In this document: positions 1 through 7,701 of the stretch, piece after piece
How the letters are laid out: every line of letters starts with the position of its first letter
Numbering within the stretch: the first letter of the stretch is position 1
DNA from: an uncultured Arthrobacter sp.
Lineage (GTDB): Bacteria; Actinomycetota; Actinomycetes; Actinomycetales; Micrococcaceae
DNA: 42,421 nt
Direction: 5' to 3'
NCBI RefSeq assembly: GCF_902805515.1
Contig: NZ_CADCTE010000087.1
Span: 1-42,421, forward strand
Program-made: the position numbers and the translations under genes
The notes under the pieces: generated by a model
The model's input: the letters and a program-made list of their open reading frames with translations, nothing else
Database searches by the model: none
What the model was told of the DNA's origin: nothing

Positions 1-304
1 AGTAGGCGCAGGCCACCGCGCAGCCGTTCGCCGTGGAGGGCGAGATGAAGTCGGCGGAGCGCCCGTTGGGCTTTGCCGCCAGCGACTTCTTGACGCCCAG
101 GACGAGCGCCTCGGTCTTGATCCGCACCCAGCGCCGGACGTTCGCCTCGTCGCCGGCGAGCTCGGGGATGCGCCAGTGGCTCGCCACTTCGACCACTTCG
201 GCCTCCGGCCAGCGTGCCAGCACCCGCTGGCCCCGGGGAAGCGCGGCCGCCTCCGGCTCGATGTAGATACGGCTGACCTGGAGGAGTTTGCTCGCCTCAA
301 TCAT
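1..304 (-). CDS. Spore photoproduct lyase-like radical SAM protein, N-terminal part
   Basis: Only the first 101 codons lie in the window; the gene runs off the left edge. The frame starts at ATG 304 with GGAG about 10 bases upstream. It contains the block RSADFISPSTANGCAVACAY, and the next codon begins with T, so the motif reads CxxxCxxC if that residue is Cys as expected. That spacing is the iron-sulfur ligand pattern of radical SAM enzymes, and the surrounding residues match the spore photoproduct lyase (SplB) family, which reverses the thymine dimer known as spore photoproduct in UV-irradiated DNA. Members outside spore formers are known but their role is unclear. The gene lies 116 bases downstream of a same-strand glycosylase-like gene, which suggests a small DNA-repair group. 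Family membership is fairly sure; activity is inferred. Confidence 0.8.
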   Translation of the reverse strand, partial: MIEASKLLQVSRIYIEPEAAALPRGQRVLARWPEAEVVEVASHWRIPELAGDEANVRRWVRIKTEALVLGVKKSLAAKPNGRSADFISPSTANGCAVACAY

Positions 305-420
305 GAATGCCTGGCTCCGGTTCGTGGGGGGGGAATTCCACGCTACCGCAGCGCACCGACACTTCGGCGGTCGACCGGGTACGGCGGTCCGGGCGACGAA
401 CGGTCCCGGCCCGGCGCGGC

Positions 421-1065
421 CTAGATGGTCTGGCGCACCCGGATGCCGGCGCGGCCCATGGCGTCGGTGTAGGCCGCATGGATTTCCTTGAGCCAGATCT
501 CCTGGTTCGCCGGCGTCCCCTTGAAGGCCCGCTCGCTGGTGGAGCGCACCTCATAAATCTTGAAGCCGCGCTTGTAGATGGCCCGGTTCTCGAGTTTCAT
601 GAGCCGGCGGGCCGCCTTATGGGCGTCGGCTCCGTGGGCGATCAGCGCCGACGCACGCGGAACCTGCTGGAGGAAGCTCAGGAGCGGTTTTACACCGTCG
701 GCGATCTGGTCCATCGACAGCGCCCGCTCCTTGCCCTCCTCGAGGAACCACGGGTAGGCGTTCCACGGCATGACCTGCTCGGGGCGGAGGCCGGCGGACT
801 CGTAGATCTCGGCGATCCGCACGGAGGCCGGATCGTCGTTCTCGAACGAAACGAAGCCCGAGGGCAGCGACGAGCCCGGACTCGAGAAAAGACTGACGAT
901 CTTGCAGCCATCGACGTCGTGCACCGGGTCGATGTACGGAACGGTTGACCCGGGCTTGAGCTCCCCGAGCGAATCGCACAGCCGGTTCACGTCTTCAATA
1001 TTGGGGTCGTAGCGCCGCTCCCATTGCTGGGCCTGATAGGTGGGGTCCGCCATACGTTGTGCCAA
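421..1065 (-). CDS. Uracil-DNA glycosylase-superfamily-like protein
   Basis: A 214-residue soluble protein. The central part contains CKIVSLFSSPGSSLPSGFVS, then ENDDPAS, then VMPWNAYPWFL, and near residue 150 ALIAHGADAHKAARRL. This order of a beta-strand with a Pro-Gly turn, an Asn-Asp pair, a W-N-x-x-P-W block and a late hydrophobic strand with a Gly is how divergent uracil-DNA glycosylases look. The canonical GQDPYH motif is absent, so activity on uracil is not assured. The start is probably TTG at 1065: AGGAGG lies five bases before it, whereas the in-frame ATG at 1053 is 17 bases from that AGGAGG. It may share a transcript with the downstream photoproduct-lyase-like gene. Alternative: an uncharacterised actinobacterial family using the same fold. 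Confidence 0.6.
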   Translation of the reverse strand: MAQRMADPTYQAQQWERRYDPNIEDVNRLCDSLGELKPGSTVPYIDPVHDVDGCKIVSLFSSPGSSLPSGFVSFENDDPASVRIAEIYESAGLRPEQVMPWNAYPWFLEEGKERALSMDQIADGVKPLLSFLQQVPRASALIAHGADAHKAARRLMKLENRAIYKRGFKIYEVRSTSERAFKGTPANQEIWLKEIHAAYTDAMGRAGIRVRQTI

Positions 1066-1332
1066 TTCAACCTCCTAGCGGACATCGCCTGGAGTGGCAC
1101 AAACTTGTCCGCAGATCTCCAGTTTACGCCGCGGGGCGCCTCGGTCCGGCGCAGGGGCCATAATCCCCGCCCCTCCGCGCCACGGGAGCAGGACCGGGGC
1201 CGCCCTTCACCTGGAGGGCCGGCGGCGTGTCGCAGCGGACACGCCGTCGTCCCGGAACTCATTCGGAGAGACCCGGCCCGGGCGACATGCGATAGGGTGG
1301 AATGCGCTGTTCTCACGTTTATGGATTCCTGC

Positions 1333-1338
1333 TATCAT
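1333..1338 (+). promoter_or_regulatory. -10 box TATCAT for a leaderless CGNR gene
   Basis: TATCAT lies exactly six bases (gagaag) before ATG 1345. With initiation six to seven bases after the box, the mRNA would begin at the ATG. No ribosome binding site at a usable distance is seen for this ATG. The site favours 1345 over the upstream in-frame ATG at 1321 and the downstream one at 1351. Confidence 0.55.
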
Positions 1339-1344
1339 GAGAAG

Positions 1345-1962
1345 ATGCCCATGACATACGAGGGCGGAGCTCCGGTCATTCGGGACTCCCCGGCCCTGGA
1401 TCTCGCGAACACCTACTTCGCGGTACGCGGGAAGCCCCGGGAGGGACTTTCGACGCCGGCCGATGTGGCAGCCTGGGTCCTCGAAGTGGCCCCGCAGCTC
1501 GACGGAATCGAGCTGCCCGCCGAGGAGCTCGCCGAGGCCCGGGAGGGCGACCTCGCGCTGTTCCTCGAACTGCGGAGCGCGGTGCGGACCCTCGCCTCGG
1601 ACCTCACCAAGGGCCTCAGCCCGGCCGAGGGGCCCGTCGCGGTCCTGAACCGCGCCGCCGCGCTGGCGCCGGCAGCCCCGGTCCTGACCCTTACGCCGCA
1701 GGGTGCGTTGTCGAAGTCCGCCCGGGCCCGGAGCACCGCCCCCCGGGCGGCGTTGTCCGCCCTGGCCCGGGACGCCGCCGACCTGTTTTCCGGGGAGCGG
1801 CTGCAGCAGCTGCGCGACTGCCAGGCGCCGGGATGTTTCCTGTTCTTCCTCAAGGACCACCCCCGCAGGGAATGGTGCACCCCGGCCTGCGGAATGCGCG
1901 TCCGCGCCTCGCGCGCCTATTACAAGCGCACCCATGCCGACGAGGTGTCCCCGGGCTTCTAA
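1345..1962 (+). CDS. CGNR zinc-finger (ABATE-domain) regulator
   Basis: A 205-residue protein. Residues 10-30 carry SPALDLANTYF, the usual opening of the ABATE domain (L-D-[FL]-x-N-T). The C-terminus has a treble-clef zinc finger with Cys159, Cys164, Cys178 and Cys182, the last in CGMRVRASRAYYKR, matching the CGNR motif with Met for Asn. Such proteins are thought to be stress-linked transcription regulators; the basic C-terminal helix would bind DNA. The 279-base gap to the divergent glycosylase-like gene contains a GGCGTGTC/GACACGCC hairpin (1224-1245) and otherwise no gene. The gene converges with the flavoprotein downstream. No target can be assigned. Confidence 0.8.
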   Translation: MPMTYEGGAPVIRDSPALDLANTYFAVRGKPREGLSTPADVAAWVLEVAPQLDGIELPAEELAEAREGDLALFLELRSAVRTLASDLTKGLSPAEGPVAVLNRAAALAPAAPVLTLTPQGALSKSARARSTAPRAALSALARDAADLFSGERLQQLRDCQAPGCFLFFLKDHPRREWCTPACGMRVRASRAYYKRTHADEVSPGF

Positions 1963-2032
1963 CCGCCCGGGAACACCGCACCCGGCATCAGGAGCCGTCG
2001 AGCTCCCGCACTGGGTCCGCGGCCGTACCGGC

Positions 2033-3454
2033 CTACAGCCCGTACTGCTCGAGGAGCCGCAGCCAGACCTCACTGACCGTCGGGAACGACGGGACTGCGT
2101 GCCAGAGCCGCTCCAGCGGCACCTCGCCGGCAATCGCGATCGTCGCCGCGTGGAGCATTTCAGCGACATCCGGCCCGGCCAGGGTCGCGCCGATGATGAC
2201 CCTGCGGTCCTCGTCGACAATCATCTGCGCCCATCCGGTGTACCCCTCGGCGTGGAGGGCGGAACCGGCCACCGCGATCGGGAGTGAGACCTCCGACGCG
2301 TTGACGCCGTCCTTCGTCGCCTGCTCAAGCGTGCGTCCCACCATGGCGATCTCCGGATCCGTGAAGACCACCTGCGGCACCGCGTACGAGTTCGCCGTCG
2401 CGGCATACCTGCTCCACGGCTCGACGTCGTCACCGAGGGTACCGGCGGCCCGGGCGGCGATGGCATCGCCGGCGGCACGGGCCTCGTACTTGCCCTGATG
2501 GGTCAGCATCACCTTGTCGGCGGCATCACCCAGGACATAGAGCCAGTCACCCGCGCTGCGGACCCGCCCGGTGTCATCGGAGCGAAGGCCCGTGGAGCTC
2601 AGCCCGAGATCCTCGAGGCCGAGCCCGTCCAGCGCCGGCCGGCGGCCCGTGGCCACGAGCAGCCTCTCGGACTCGATGGTGTCGCCGCTGTCGAGGGTGA
2701 CGGACACCGCGTTTTCACCGTTCTTGGCAACGGTCCGGATGCCGGTGTTGGTCAGGACCCGGATCCCTTCCTTCTCAAGGGCGTTCTTCACCAGATCGGC
2801 CGCCGGCGTCGGGAACCCCCGAAGGATTCCGCTGCGGGCAACAATCGTCACCTTCGCCCCAAGCCGGGAGAAGGCCTGGGCCAGCTCGGTGCCGGCCACG
2901 CCTGCGCCGATCACCGTGATCGACTCCGGAACGTCCTCGGCCGAGACAAGCTCGCGGGTGCCCCAGAACGGAGTCTCATCGAGCCCCTCGATGGCGGGGA
3001 CCACCGGCACGGACCCGGTGGCGATCACGACAGCCTGGCGGGCCTGGATCGTGGTGACCGTCCCATCCTTGGCCGTGACCTGAACCTCGCGCTCCCCGGA
3101 GATGCGCCCCTGGCCGCGGACCAGGGTAATCCCCTGCTGCGCCACCCACTTCGCCTGCCCGGAGTCGTCCCAGTTAGCCGCCATCGCATCCCGGCGGGCG
3201 AACACCTGGGCGGCGTCGAGGCTGCCCGTGACCGCCTCGCGCGCTCCCGGCAGGGACAGTGCGGCGGAAAGGGCGGCGCCGGAACGGATGAGCGCCTTGG
3301 ACGGCATGCAGGCCCAGTACGAGCACTCGCCGCCGACCAGTTCGGATTCGACCAGCACCGCCGTCAGCCCGCCCCGGACCGCCCGATCAGCCACATTCTC
3401 TCCAACCGGGCCGCCTCCGATGACGACGACGTCGGTTGTCTTTACTTCGGTCAC
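2033..3454 (-). CDS. FAD-dependent pyridine nucleotide-disulfide oxidoreductase
   Basis: A 473-residue class I flavoprotein disulfide reductase related to dihydrolipoamide dehydrogenase, glutathione reductase and mercuric reductase. It has the FAD Rossmann motif VVVIGGGPVGENVA (9-22), the redox pair Cys44/Cys49 in GGECSYWACMPSKAL, an NAD(P) site VIGAGVAGTELA, the second FAD motif YVLGDAAD, and a C-terminal His452/Glu462 pair in HAVPSFPTVSE. The start is GTG 3454, with GGAAGG eight bases upstream; a longer frame to 3604 lacks any start signal. The disulfide substrate is unknown: there is no neighbouring E2 lipoyl protein, and no extra N-terminal metal domain as in many mercuric reductases. It is divergent from an OhrR-type regulator and may share its control region. 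Confidence 0.88.
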   Translation of the reverse strand: MTEVKTTDVVVIGGGPVGENVADRAVRGGLTAVLVESELVGGECSYWACMPSKALIRSGAALSAALSLPGAREAVTGSLDAAQVFARRDAMAANWDDSGQAKWVAQQGITLVRGQGRISGEREVQVTAKDGTVTTIQARQAVVIATGSVPVVPAIEGLDETPFWGTRELVSAEDVPESITVIGAGVAGTELAQAFSRLGAKVTIVARSGILRGFPTPAADLVKNALEKEGIRVLTNTGIRTVAKNGENAVSVTLDSGDTIESERLLVATGRRPALDGLGLEDLGLSSTGLRSDDTGRVRSAGDWLYVLGDAADKVMLTHQGKYEARAAGDAIAARAAGTLGDDVEPWSRYAATANSYAVPQVVFTDPEIAMVGRTLEQATKDGVNASEVSLPIAVAGSALHAEGYTGWAQMIVDEDRRVIIGATLAGPDVAEMLHAATIAIAGEVPLERLWHAVPSFPTVSEVWLRLLEQYGL

Positions 3455-3690
3455 AATTTTTACCTTCCACCACGTGGTGCCGCGAGCCGGCCCACCGGGC
3501 CCGGGAACCGGGTCCTGATCTTTGTGCTGCCGCCCGGGAGATCGACTCCCTGCCGCTTTGGTACAAGCGCGGATCCTCAGCGCCCCTGGAACGGCAGACC
3601 GCACAGAGCCTGCCCGTCAGGATGGAAAGGCCCGCCCCGAACAATCCCGGGTAGGGGTTCGTTCGACGGGAACTTCCGCATTCAGATCCT

Positions 3691-3709
3691 CTAACTGTTA
3701 GTACGCTAA
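3691..3709. promoter_or_regulatory. Candidate MarR/OhrR operator
   Basis: CTAACTGTTAG (3691-3701) is an 11-base palindrome that shares its right half with TTAGTACGCTAA (3698-3709). The second element has the TTAG-n4-CTAA form typical of MarR/SlyA-family sites. Three half-sites therefore lie in 19 bases, 42 bases before the MarR start codon and in the gap shared with the divergent flavoprotein. Autoregulation is inferred. Confidence 0.5.
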
Positions 3710-3750
3710 GCTTTATTCCGCAGGACCATCTTCAACCCCAGGACGGAGCC

Positions 3751-4209
3751 ATGGCTGCCCCCGACGACGACGATTTGCTGCTTGAGCGCCAGCTCTGCTT
3801 TGCGCTGTCCATCGCCTCCCGGACGGTGGTCAACGCCTACCGTCCGGTCCTTGAGAAACTGAAGCTCACCCACCCCCAGTACCTGGTGATGCTCATCCTG
3901 TGGGAGCAGGACAACCGGTCGCTGCGGGAGATCAGCGAGATCCTCATGATGGAGCCGGCCACCATTTCGCCGATGCTCAAACGGCTCGAATCCCTCGGCT
4001 ACCTCACCCGGAACCGGGTGCCCGGGAATGAGAGGACGCTGTCGGTGCGCCTGACGGAGACGGGCACCGCCCTGAGGGCGGAGGCCGTCGGGGTGCCCGG
4101 GACCATGCTGGAGCGGCTCGGGCTGACCCGGGAGCAGGTGGAAACGCTCAACGATTCAATGCGCGGAATCATTGCGGCAGCCACCCGGGCCGGCTCCGCC
4201 GCCGGCTAG
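3751..4209 (+). CDS. MarR-family regulator, OhrR type
   Basis: A 152-residue winged-helix regulator. The start QLCFALSIASRTVVNAYRP is characteristic of OhrR peroxide sensors, with the conserved reactive cysteine at residue 16, followed by LTHPQYLVMLILWE, a DNA-recognition segment LMMEPATISPMLKRLE and the wing RNRVPGNERTLSVRLT. OhrR proteins release DNA when the N-terminal Cys is oxidised by organic hydroperoxide. ATG 3751 is preceded by GGACGGAG. No ohr peroxidase gene is adjacent; the divergent neighbour is a disulfide oxidoreductase, a plausible redox-related target. A candidate operator lies at 3691-3709. OhrR-type assignment is good; the inducing oxidant is inferred. Confidence 0.85.
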   Translation: MAAPDDDDLLLERQLCFALSIASRTVVNAYRPVLEKLKLTHPQYLVMLILWEQDNRSLREISEILMMEPATISPMLKRLESLGYLTRNRVPGNERTLSVRLTETGTALRAEAVGVPGTMLERLGLTREQVETLNDSMRGIIAAATRAGSAAG

Positions 4210-4243
4210 CAGCCGACACCGGACAGGGTCCCTCCAGCGGGTG

Positions 4244-5221
4244 TCAGCGCGACACCGGCTCCGTCGCCTCGAGCAGCCCGAGTTCGCTGCGCCGCGGCAT
4301 CCCCTCCCAGTCTCCGGGCACCAGGCACGCGAAGGCTCCGGTGCGCACCGCCGTCAGCAGGCACTCGGCGGGCGCGAGCCCCCTCAGCCGTTCGGCGAGA
4401 TACCCGGCGACGAAGGCATCACCGGCGCCCACGGTGTCCACGGGCTGGACGGGGACGGCGGCCTGTTCGAAGTACATCCCGTCCACCAGGGCCAGGCACC
4501 CCTGGGCGCCGCGCTTGACCACGACCTGCGAGGGCCCAAGCTCCGCGAGCGCGCCGGCGAGTTCCCTCGGACCCTCGGCCGGGCCCACCAGCAGGGCGGC
4601 TTCGTCGTCGCCGGCGAAGAGGATGTCGGCCCGGCCGGCGAGACGCCGGAGCACGGGCGAGGCGGCCTCGGGGCTCCACAGCGCCCCGCGGTAGTTGACG
4701 TCGAAGGAGACCGGGATGCCGGCTGTGCGCGCGGTCTGCACGGCGAGGTCGACGGCGTCGGCGGCCGACTCGGACAGCGCCGGGGTGATGCCCGTGACGT
4801 GCAGGAGCCCGGCGGCGGCGATCTCCTCCACCGGCACATCGGCGGGGCCGAGGCGGGAGCCGGCGCTGCCGGCCCGGTAGTACCAGACCTTCTGGTGGTG
4901 TTGCGTGCGCCGTTCCTTGATCATCAGCCCGGTGGGCGCGGCCGGGTCGCGGATCGCGCGCACCTCGAGGCCTTCGGCGCGCAGCTCGCGGACCACGAGG
5001 TCGCCAAGGCTGTCCGCACCCACCCGGCCGAACCACGACACCGGGGTGCCGAGCCGCGCCAGGGCGATGGCGACATTGGATTCGGCGCCGCCGATGCCCA
5101 GGCCGAGTTCGGAGGCATGGGCCAGCGGCCCCGGCGTCTGTGCCCTCATCAGGGCCATCGTTTCGCCGAAGGTGATGACCCCGGCGGACCCGGCGGGGCT
5201 GCCGCCGGACACCGCGGTCAT
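4244..5221 (-). CDS. kdgK: PfkB-family sugar kinase, 2-keto-3-deoxygluconate kinase type
   Basis: A 325-residue ribokinase-fold enzyme that would phosphorylate a 2-keto-3-deoxy sugar acid with ATP. It opens VITFGETMALM, has the first PfkB signature region GGAESNVAIALARLG and the second signature DTVGAGDAFVAGYL with the catalytic base Asp268. A segment LMIKERRTQHHQKVWYYRAG is like the substrate-contact loop of KDG kinases. It is the last gene of the six-gene operon, and its ATG overlaps the stop codon of the aldolase by four bases. The pairing with a KDPG-type aldolase supports the KDG kinase assignment over other PfkB sugars. A longer upstream frame is antisense-like padding over the aldolase and has no start signal. 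Confidence 0.82.
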   Translation of the reverse strand: MTAVSGGSPAGSAGVITFGETMALMRAQTPGPLAHASELGLGIGGAESNVAIALARLGTPVSWFGRVGADSLGDLVVRELRAEGLEVRAIRDPAAPTGLMIKERRTQHHQKVWYYRAGSAGSRLGPADVPVEEIAAAGLLHVTGITPALSESAADAVDLAVQTARTAGIPVSFDVNYRGALWSPEAASPVLRRLAGRADILFAGDDEAALLVGPAEGPRELAGALAELGPSQVVVKRGAQGCLALVDGMYFEQAAVPVQPVDTVGAGDAFVAGYLAERLRGLAPAECLLTAVRTGAFACLVPGDWEGMPRRSELGLLEATEPVSR

Positions 5222-5904
5222 TCCTCCGCTCCCCGCGGTGCGGGCACCGGACGTGACCGGGCCACCAGTTCGGAGACCTCGCGGGCCCGCTGGATCAGGC
5301 CCGCCGGGCTTCCACCGGCGAAGGCGTCCTGCAGGAGCGGCCCGCCGAGGCTGACGGCGAGCGCACCGGCCTCGATCCAGCCGGGCACGTCGGCGATGCC
5401 GATGCCGCCGCTGGGAATGACGGAAATGTCGGGGAAGGGCCCGCGCAGCTGGCCGATATACCCGGGCCCCACGGTGGAGGCGGGGAACAGCTTGACCGCC
5501 GTCGCCCCCGCGTTCCAGCCTGCCAGCAACTCGGTGGGGGTCAGGCCGCCGGGGTAGACCGGGATGCCCCGCTCGACGCACAGGCCCACGGTCGGAAGGT
5601 CCATCACGGGGGTGACGATGTAGGCGGCTCCGGCGTCGATGGCCTGGCGTGCCTGCTGGACCCCGGTGACCGTGCCCACGCCGATTTCGGCGTCGGGCCC
5701 GAACCGTTCGAGCAGCCGCGGCAGCTCCTCGAGTGCGCCGGGGGTGCTGAGGGTCAGTTCGATCGAGGTGACCCCTCCGGCGAGGAGCGCGTCGAGCACC
5801 GGGGCGTACTGCTCCGCGTGGCCCGCGCGGAGCACCGCGATCACCGGATTCCGGAGCAGGGCCTGGCCTGCGGCCGGACGCCGGAGGGAGGCGGGAGAAG
5901 TCAT
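5218..5904 (-). CDS. eda: KDPG/KHG-type aldolase
   Basis: A 228-residue class I aldolase that would cleave 2-keto-3-deoxy-6-phospho sugar acid to pyruvate and glyceraldehyde-3-phosphate. Visible features are Arg26 in VIAVLR, the catalytic Glu49 in SIELTLSTPGA, the strand GVGTVTGVQQA, the PGGLTPTE turn, the Schiff-base Lys138 in TAVKLFPAS, and the phosphate-binding end IPSGGIGIADVPGWIEAGA. Length is normal for the family. Both gene ends overlap neighbours by four bases (ATGA), so it should be translationally coupled to the SDR upstream and the kinase downstream. Stereochemical preference (gluco versus galacto) cannot be read from the sequence. Confidence 0.88.
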   Translation of the reverse strand: MTSPASLRRPAAGQALLRNPVIAVLRAGHAEQYAPVLDALLAGGVTSIELTLSTPGALEELPRLLERFGPDAEIGVGTVTGVQQARQAIDAGAAYIVTPVMDLPTVGLCVERGIPVYPGGLTPTELLAGWNAGATAVKLFPASTVGPGYIGQLRGPFPDISVIPSGGIGIADVPGWIEAGALAVSLGGPLLQDAFAGGSPAGLIQRAREVSELVARSRPVPAPRGAEE

Positions 5905-6656
5905 CGGCCCAGCCACCCTCCGTCGATCGGGAGGATGGTGCCGTGGATGTAGTCGGCGGCACGCGAGGAAAGGAACACGACTCCTCCTGTCAGGTCGTCC
6001 GGCTCCCCCCAGCGCCCCGCGGGGATGCGCTCGAGGATCTGCGCCGAGCGGTTCCCGTCGGCCAGGAGGGCCTCGTTCATGTCCGTGGCGAAGTAGCCGG
6101 GCGCGACGGCGTTGACGTTGACTCCCCGGCCCGCCCATTCGTTGCTCAGCGCCTTGGTCAGCTGCCCGACGGCGCCCTTGGACGCCGCGTACGCCGGCAC
6201 CCGGAACCCGCCTTGGAAGGTGAGCATCGAGGCGAGGTTCACGATCTTCCCCTCGCCGCGCTCCAGCATGGGGGCACCGAAGCCCTGGCACAGCTGGAAG
6301 ACGGCGCGGGTGTTGACCTGCATGACCGTGTCGAAGTCCGCCAGCGGGAACTCGACGGCGTCGTGCCGGATCTGCGTTCCGGCGTTATTGACGAGGATGT
6401 GCACCTCGGAGGCGGCCAGGGCGGCGGTGATCGCCCCCGCAATCGACTCCTCGCTGGTGAGGTCCACCGCGATGGTGTCGATCCGGCGGCCCAGCCGCGC
6501 GGCGGTCTCCTCGAGTTCAGCGGAGACCGAGCTGCGCTGCAGGGCGATCACGTCCGCTCCCGCCTTGAGCAGGGCCCGGGCGGTGGCCTGGCCGATGCCG
6601 CGGGATGCCCCGGTGATGGCGGCGGTGCGTCCGGTGAGGTCGAAGGGATTAGACAT
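5901..6656 (-). CDS. SDR oxidoreductase, KduD-like (2-deoxy-D-gluconate 3-dehydrogenase family)
   Basis: A 251-residue classical short-chain dehydrogenase. It has the NAD(P) motif TGASRGIG (15-22), the NNAG motif (90-93), and the catalytic set Asn115, Ser143, Tyr156 and Lys160 (YAASK). The stretch SMLTFQGGFRVPAYAASKG followed by NVNAVAPGYFATDM closely resembles KduD, which reduces a 2,5-diketo-3-deoxy sugar acid to 2-keto-3-deoxygluconate. In this operon that would feed the kinase and aldolase directly. It overlaps the upstream zinc dehydrogenase by eight bases and the aldolase by four. Family is sure; KduD-type specificity is likely but not proven by sequence. Confidence 0.82.
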   Translation of the reverse strand: MSNPFDLTGRTAAITGASRGIGQATARALLKAGADVIALQRSSVSAELEETAARLGRRIDTIAVDLTSEESIAGAITAALAASEVHILVNNAGTQIRHDAVEFPLADFDTVMQVNTRAVFQLCQGFGAPMLERGEGKIVNLASMLTFQGGFRVPAYAASKGAVGQLTKALSNEWAGRGVNVNAVAPGYFATDMNEALLADGNRSAQILERIPAGRWGEPDDLTGGVVFLSSRAADYIHGTILPIDGGWLGR

Positions 6657-7701
6657 CGGCCGCCCCGCTCTCTTCGCCCGCGGACCCGACGAGGACCTTC
6701 AGGACCCCGCCGGCCGACATGGCCTTGGTGAAGGCCTCGGGCACCTCGCCCAGGCCGAAGACCTCGATGGGCAGCCGGCCCAGCTGCAGCACGTCGGCCT
6801 CGATCAGCCCGACGGCCCGTTCCATGTCCTGGCGCGTGTAGACCCGCACACCGAGGAGTGTCTGCTCGGAGAAGGTGATGCCCTGGAGGTCGAGCTTCGC
6901 AGGCTCCTTGTACACCCCGACAAGCACGATGGTTCCCTGCACGCGGGCCGCCCCCGACAGGGCGGCGGCGACGGAAGGGTGGGCCGCGGAGTCGAAGACG
7001 ATATCGGCGCCTGCGCCTGCGGTCCTCGAGCGGACGGTGCCGGCGGGGTCCTCACCCGGCGCAAGGACGGAGAAACCGAACCGCCCGGCCGCCTCCCGGC
7101 GGTCCTCGCTCGGCTCGATAAGGAACACCTCCCCGGCGCCGGCCTCCCGGGCGACGAGGGCCGTGAGCAGCCCGATCGGGCCGGCCCCGAAGACGGCGAC
7201 CCGCTCACCCCCCGACAGTCCGGACCGGGCGACGGCGTGCACCGCGACGGCCAGGGGCTCGGCGAGGGCGGCCTGCCGGGCGGGCACCTTCGGATCGACG
7301 GGCAGGAGCGCCCGCGCCGGAAGGGCGACGTACTCGGCCAGCGAACCCGGCGCGTCGATGCCGTAGAGGTTGAGGTTGGAGCACACGTGGGAATTTCCGC
7401 TGGTGCAGGGGCCGCAGGTACCGCAGGTGATCAGGGGCTCCACGACGACCCGCGTTCCCTCGGGGGGACCGTCGGGCGCGGCGACGGCGACCGTACCGGT
7501 GATTTCGTGGCCCAGGATCAGCGGCGGAGCGGCCCGCGGGTGGGTGCCGTGGTAGATGGAGAAGTCGGTGCCGCACAGGCCCGTGTACTCGACCCGGATC
7601 AGCGCCCAGCCGTCGGGCACCTCGGGCAGGGGAACCTGCTGCACCGCGACGGTCTCCGGCGCGGTGAGCACGGCGGCCTTCATTGAATCGGAGGGGGTCA
7701 T
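6649..7701 (-). CDS. Zinc-dependent medium-chain alcohol dehydrogenase
   Basis: A 350-residue MDR enzyme. Catalytic zinc ligands appear as Cys43 (GLCGTD) and His65-Glu66 (ILGHEITG); structural zinc ligands are Cys93, Cys96, Cys99 and Cys107. The nucleotide fold is at VAVFGAGPIGLLTA. Within the operon it probably oxidises a secondary hydroxyl of a sugar acid; L-galactonate-, L-gulonate- or 2-keto-3-deoxy-L-galactonate 5-dehydrogenases belong to this broad family. Its ATG at 7701 overlaps the end of the hydroxyacid dehydrogenase by four bases (ATGA). The substrate is inferred from context only. Confidence 0.85.
   Translation of the reverse strand: MTPSDSMKAAVLTAPETVAVQQVPLPEVPDGWALIRVEYTGLCGTDFSIYHGTHPRAAPPLILGHEITGTVAVAAPDGPPEGTRVVVEPLITCGTCGPCTSGNSHVCSNLNLYGIDAPGSLAEYVALPARALLPVDPKVPARQAALAEPLAVAVHAVARSGLSGGERVAVFGAGPIGLLTALVAREAGAGEVFLIEPSEDRREAAGRFGFSVLAPGEDPAGTVRSRTAGAGADIVFDSAAHPSVAAALSGAARVQGTIVLVGVYKEPAKLDLQGITFSEQTLLGVRVYTRQDMERAVGLIEADVLQLGRLPIEVFGLGEVPEAFTKAMSAGGVLKVLVGSAGEESGAADV

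Noticed and set aside
1224-1245. The GGCGTGTC/GACACGCC hairpin as a terminator
   Set aside because: It lies between two divergent genes, so neither would terminate there; an operator or chance hairpin is possible.
3455-3604. A 50-residue N-terminal extension of the FAD disulfide oxidoreductase
   Set aside because: It would precede the FAD motif with unrelated sequence and has no start signal, whereas GTG 3454 has GGAAGG at eight bases.
4172-5557. A 461-codon plus-strand frame across the kinase and aldolase genes
   Set aside because: The minus strand has clear kinase and aldolase motifs with coupled ends; the plus frame has low-complexity Arg/Gly/His content typical of shadows in GC-rich DNA.
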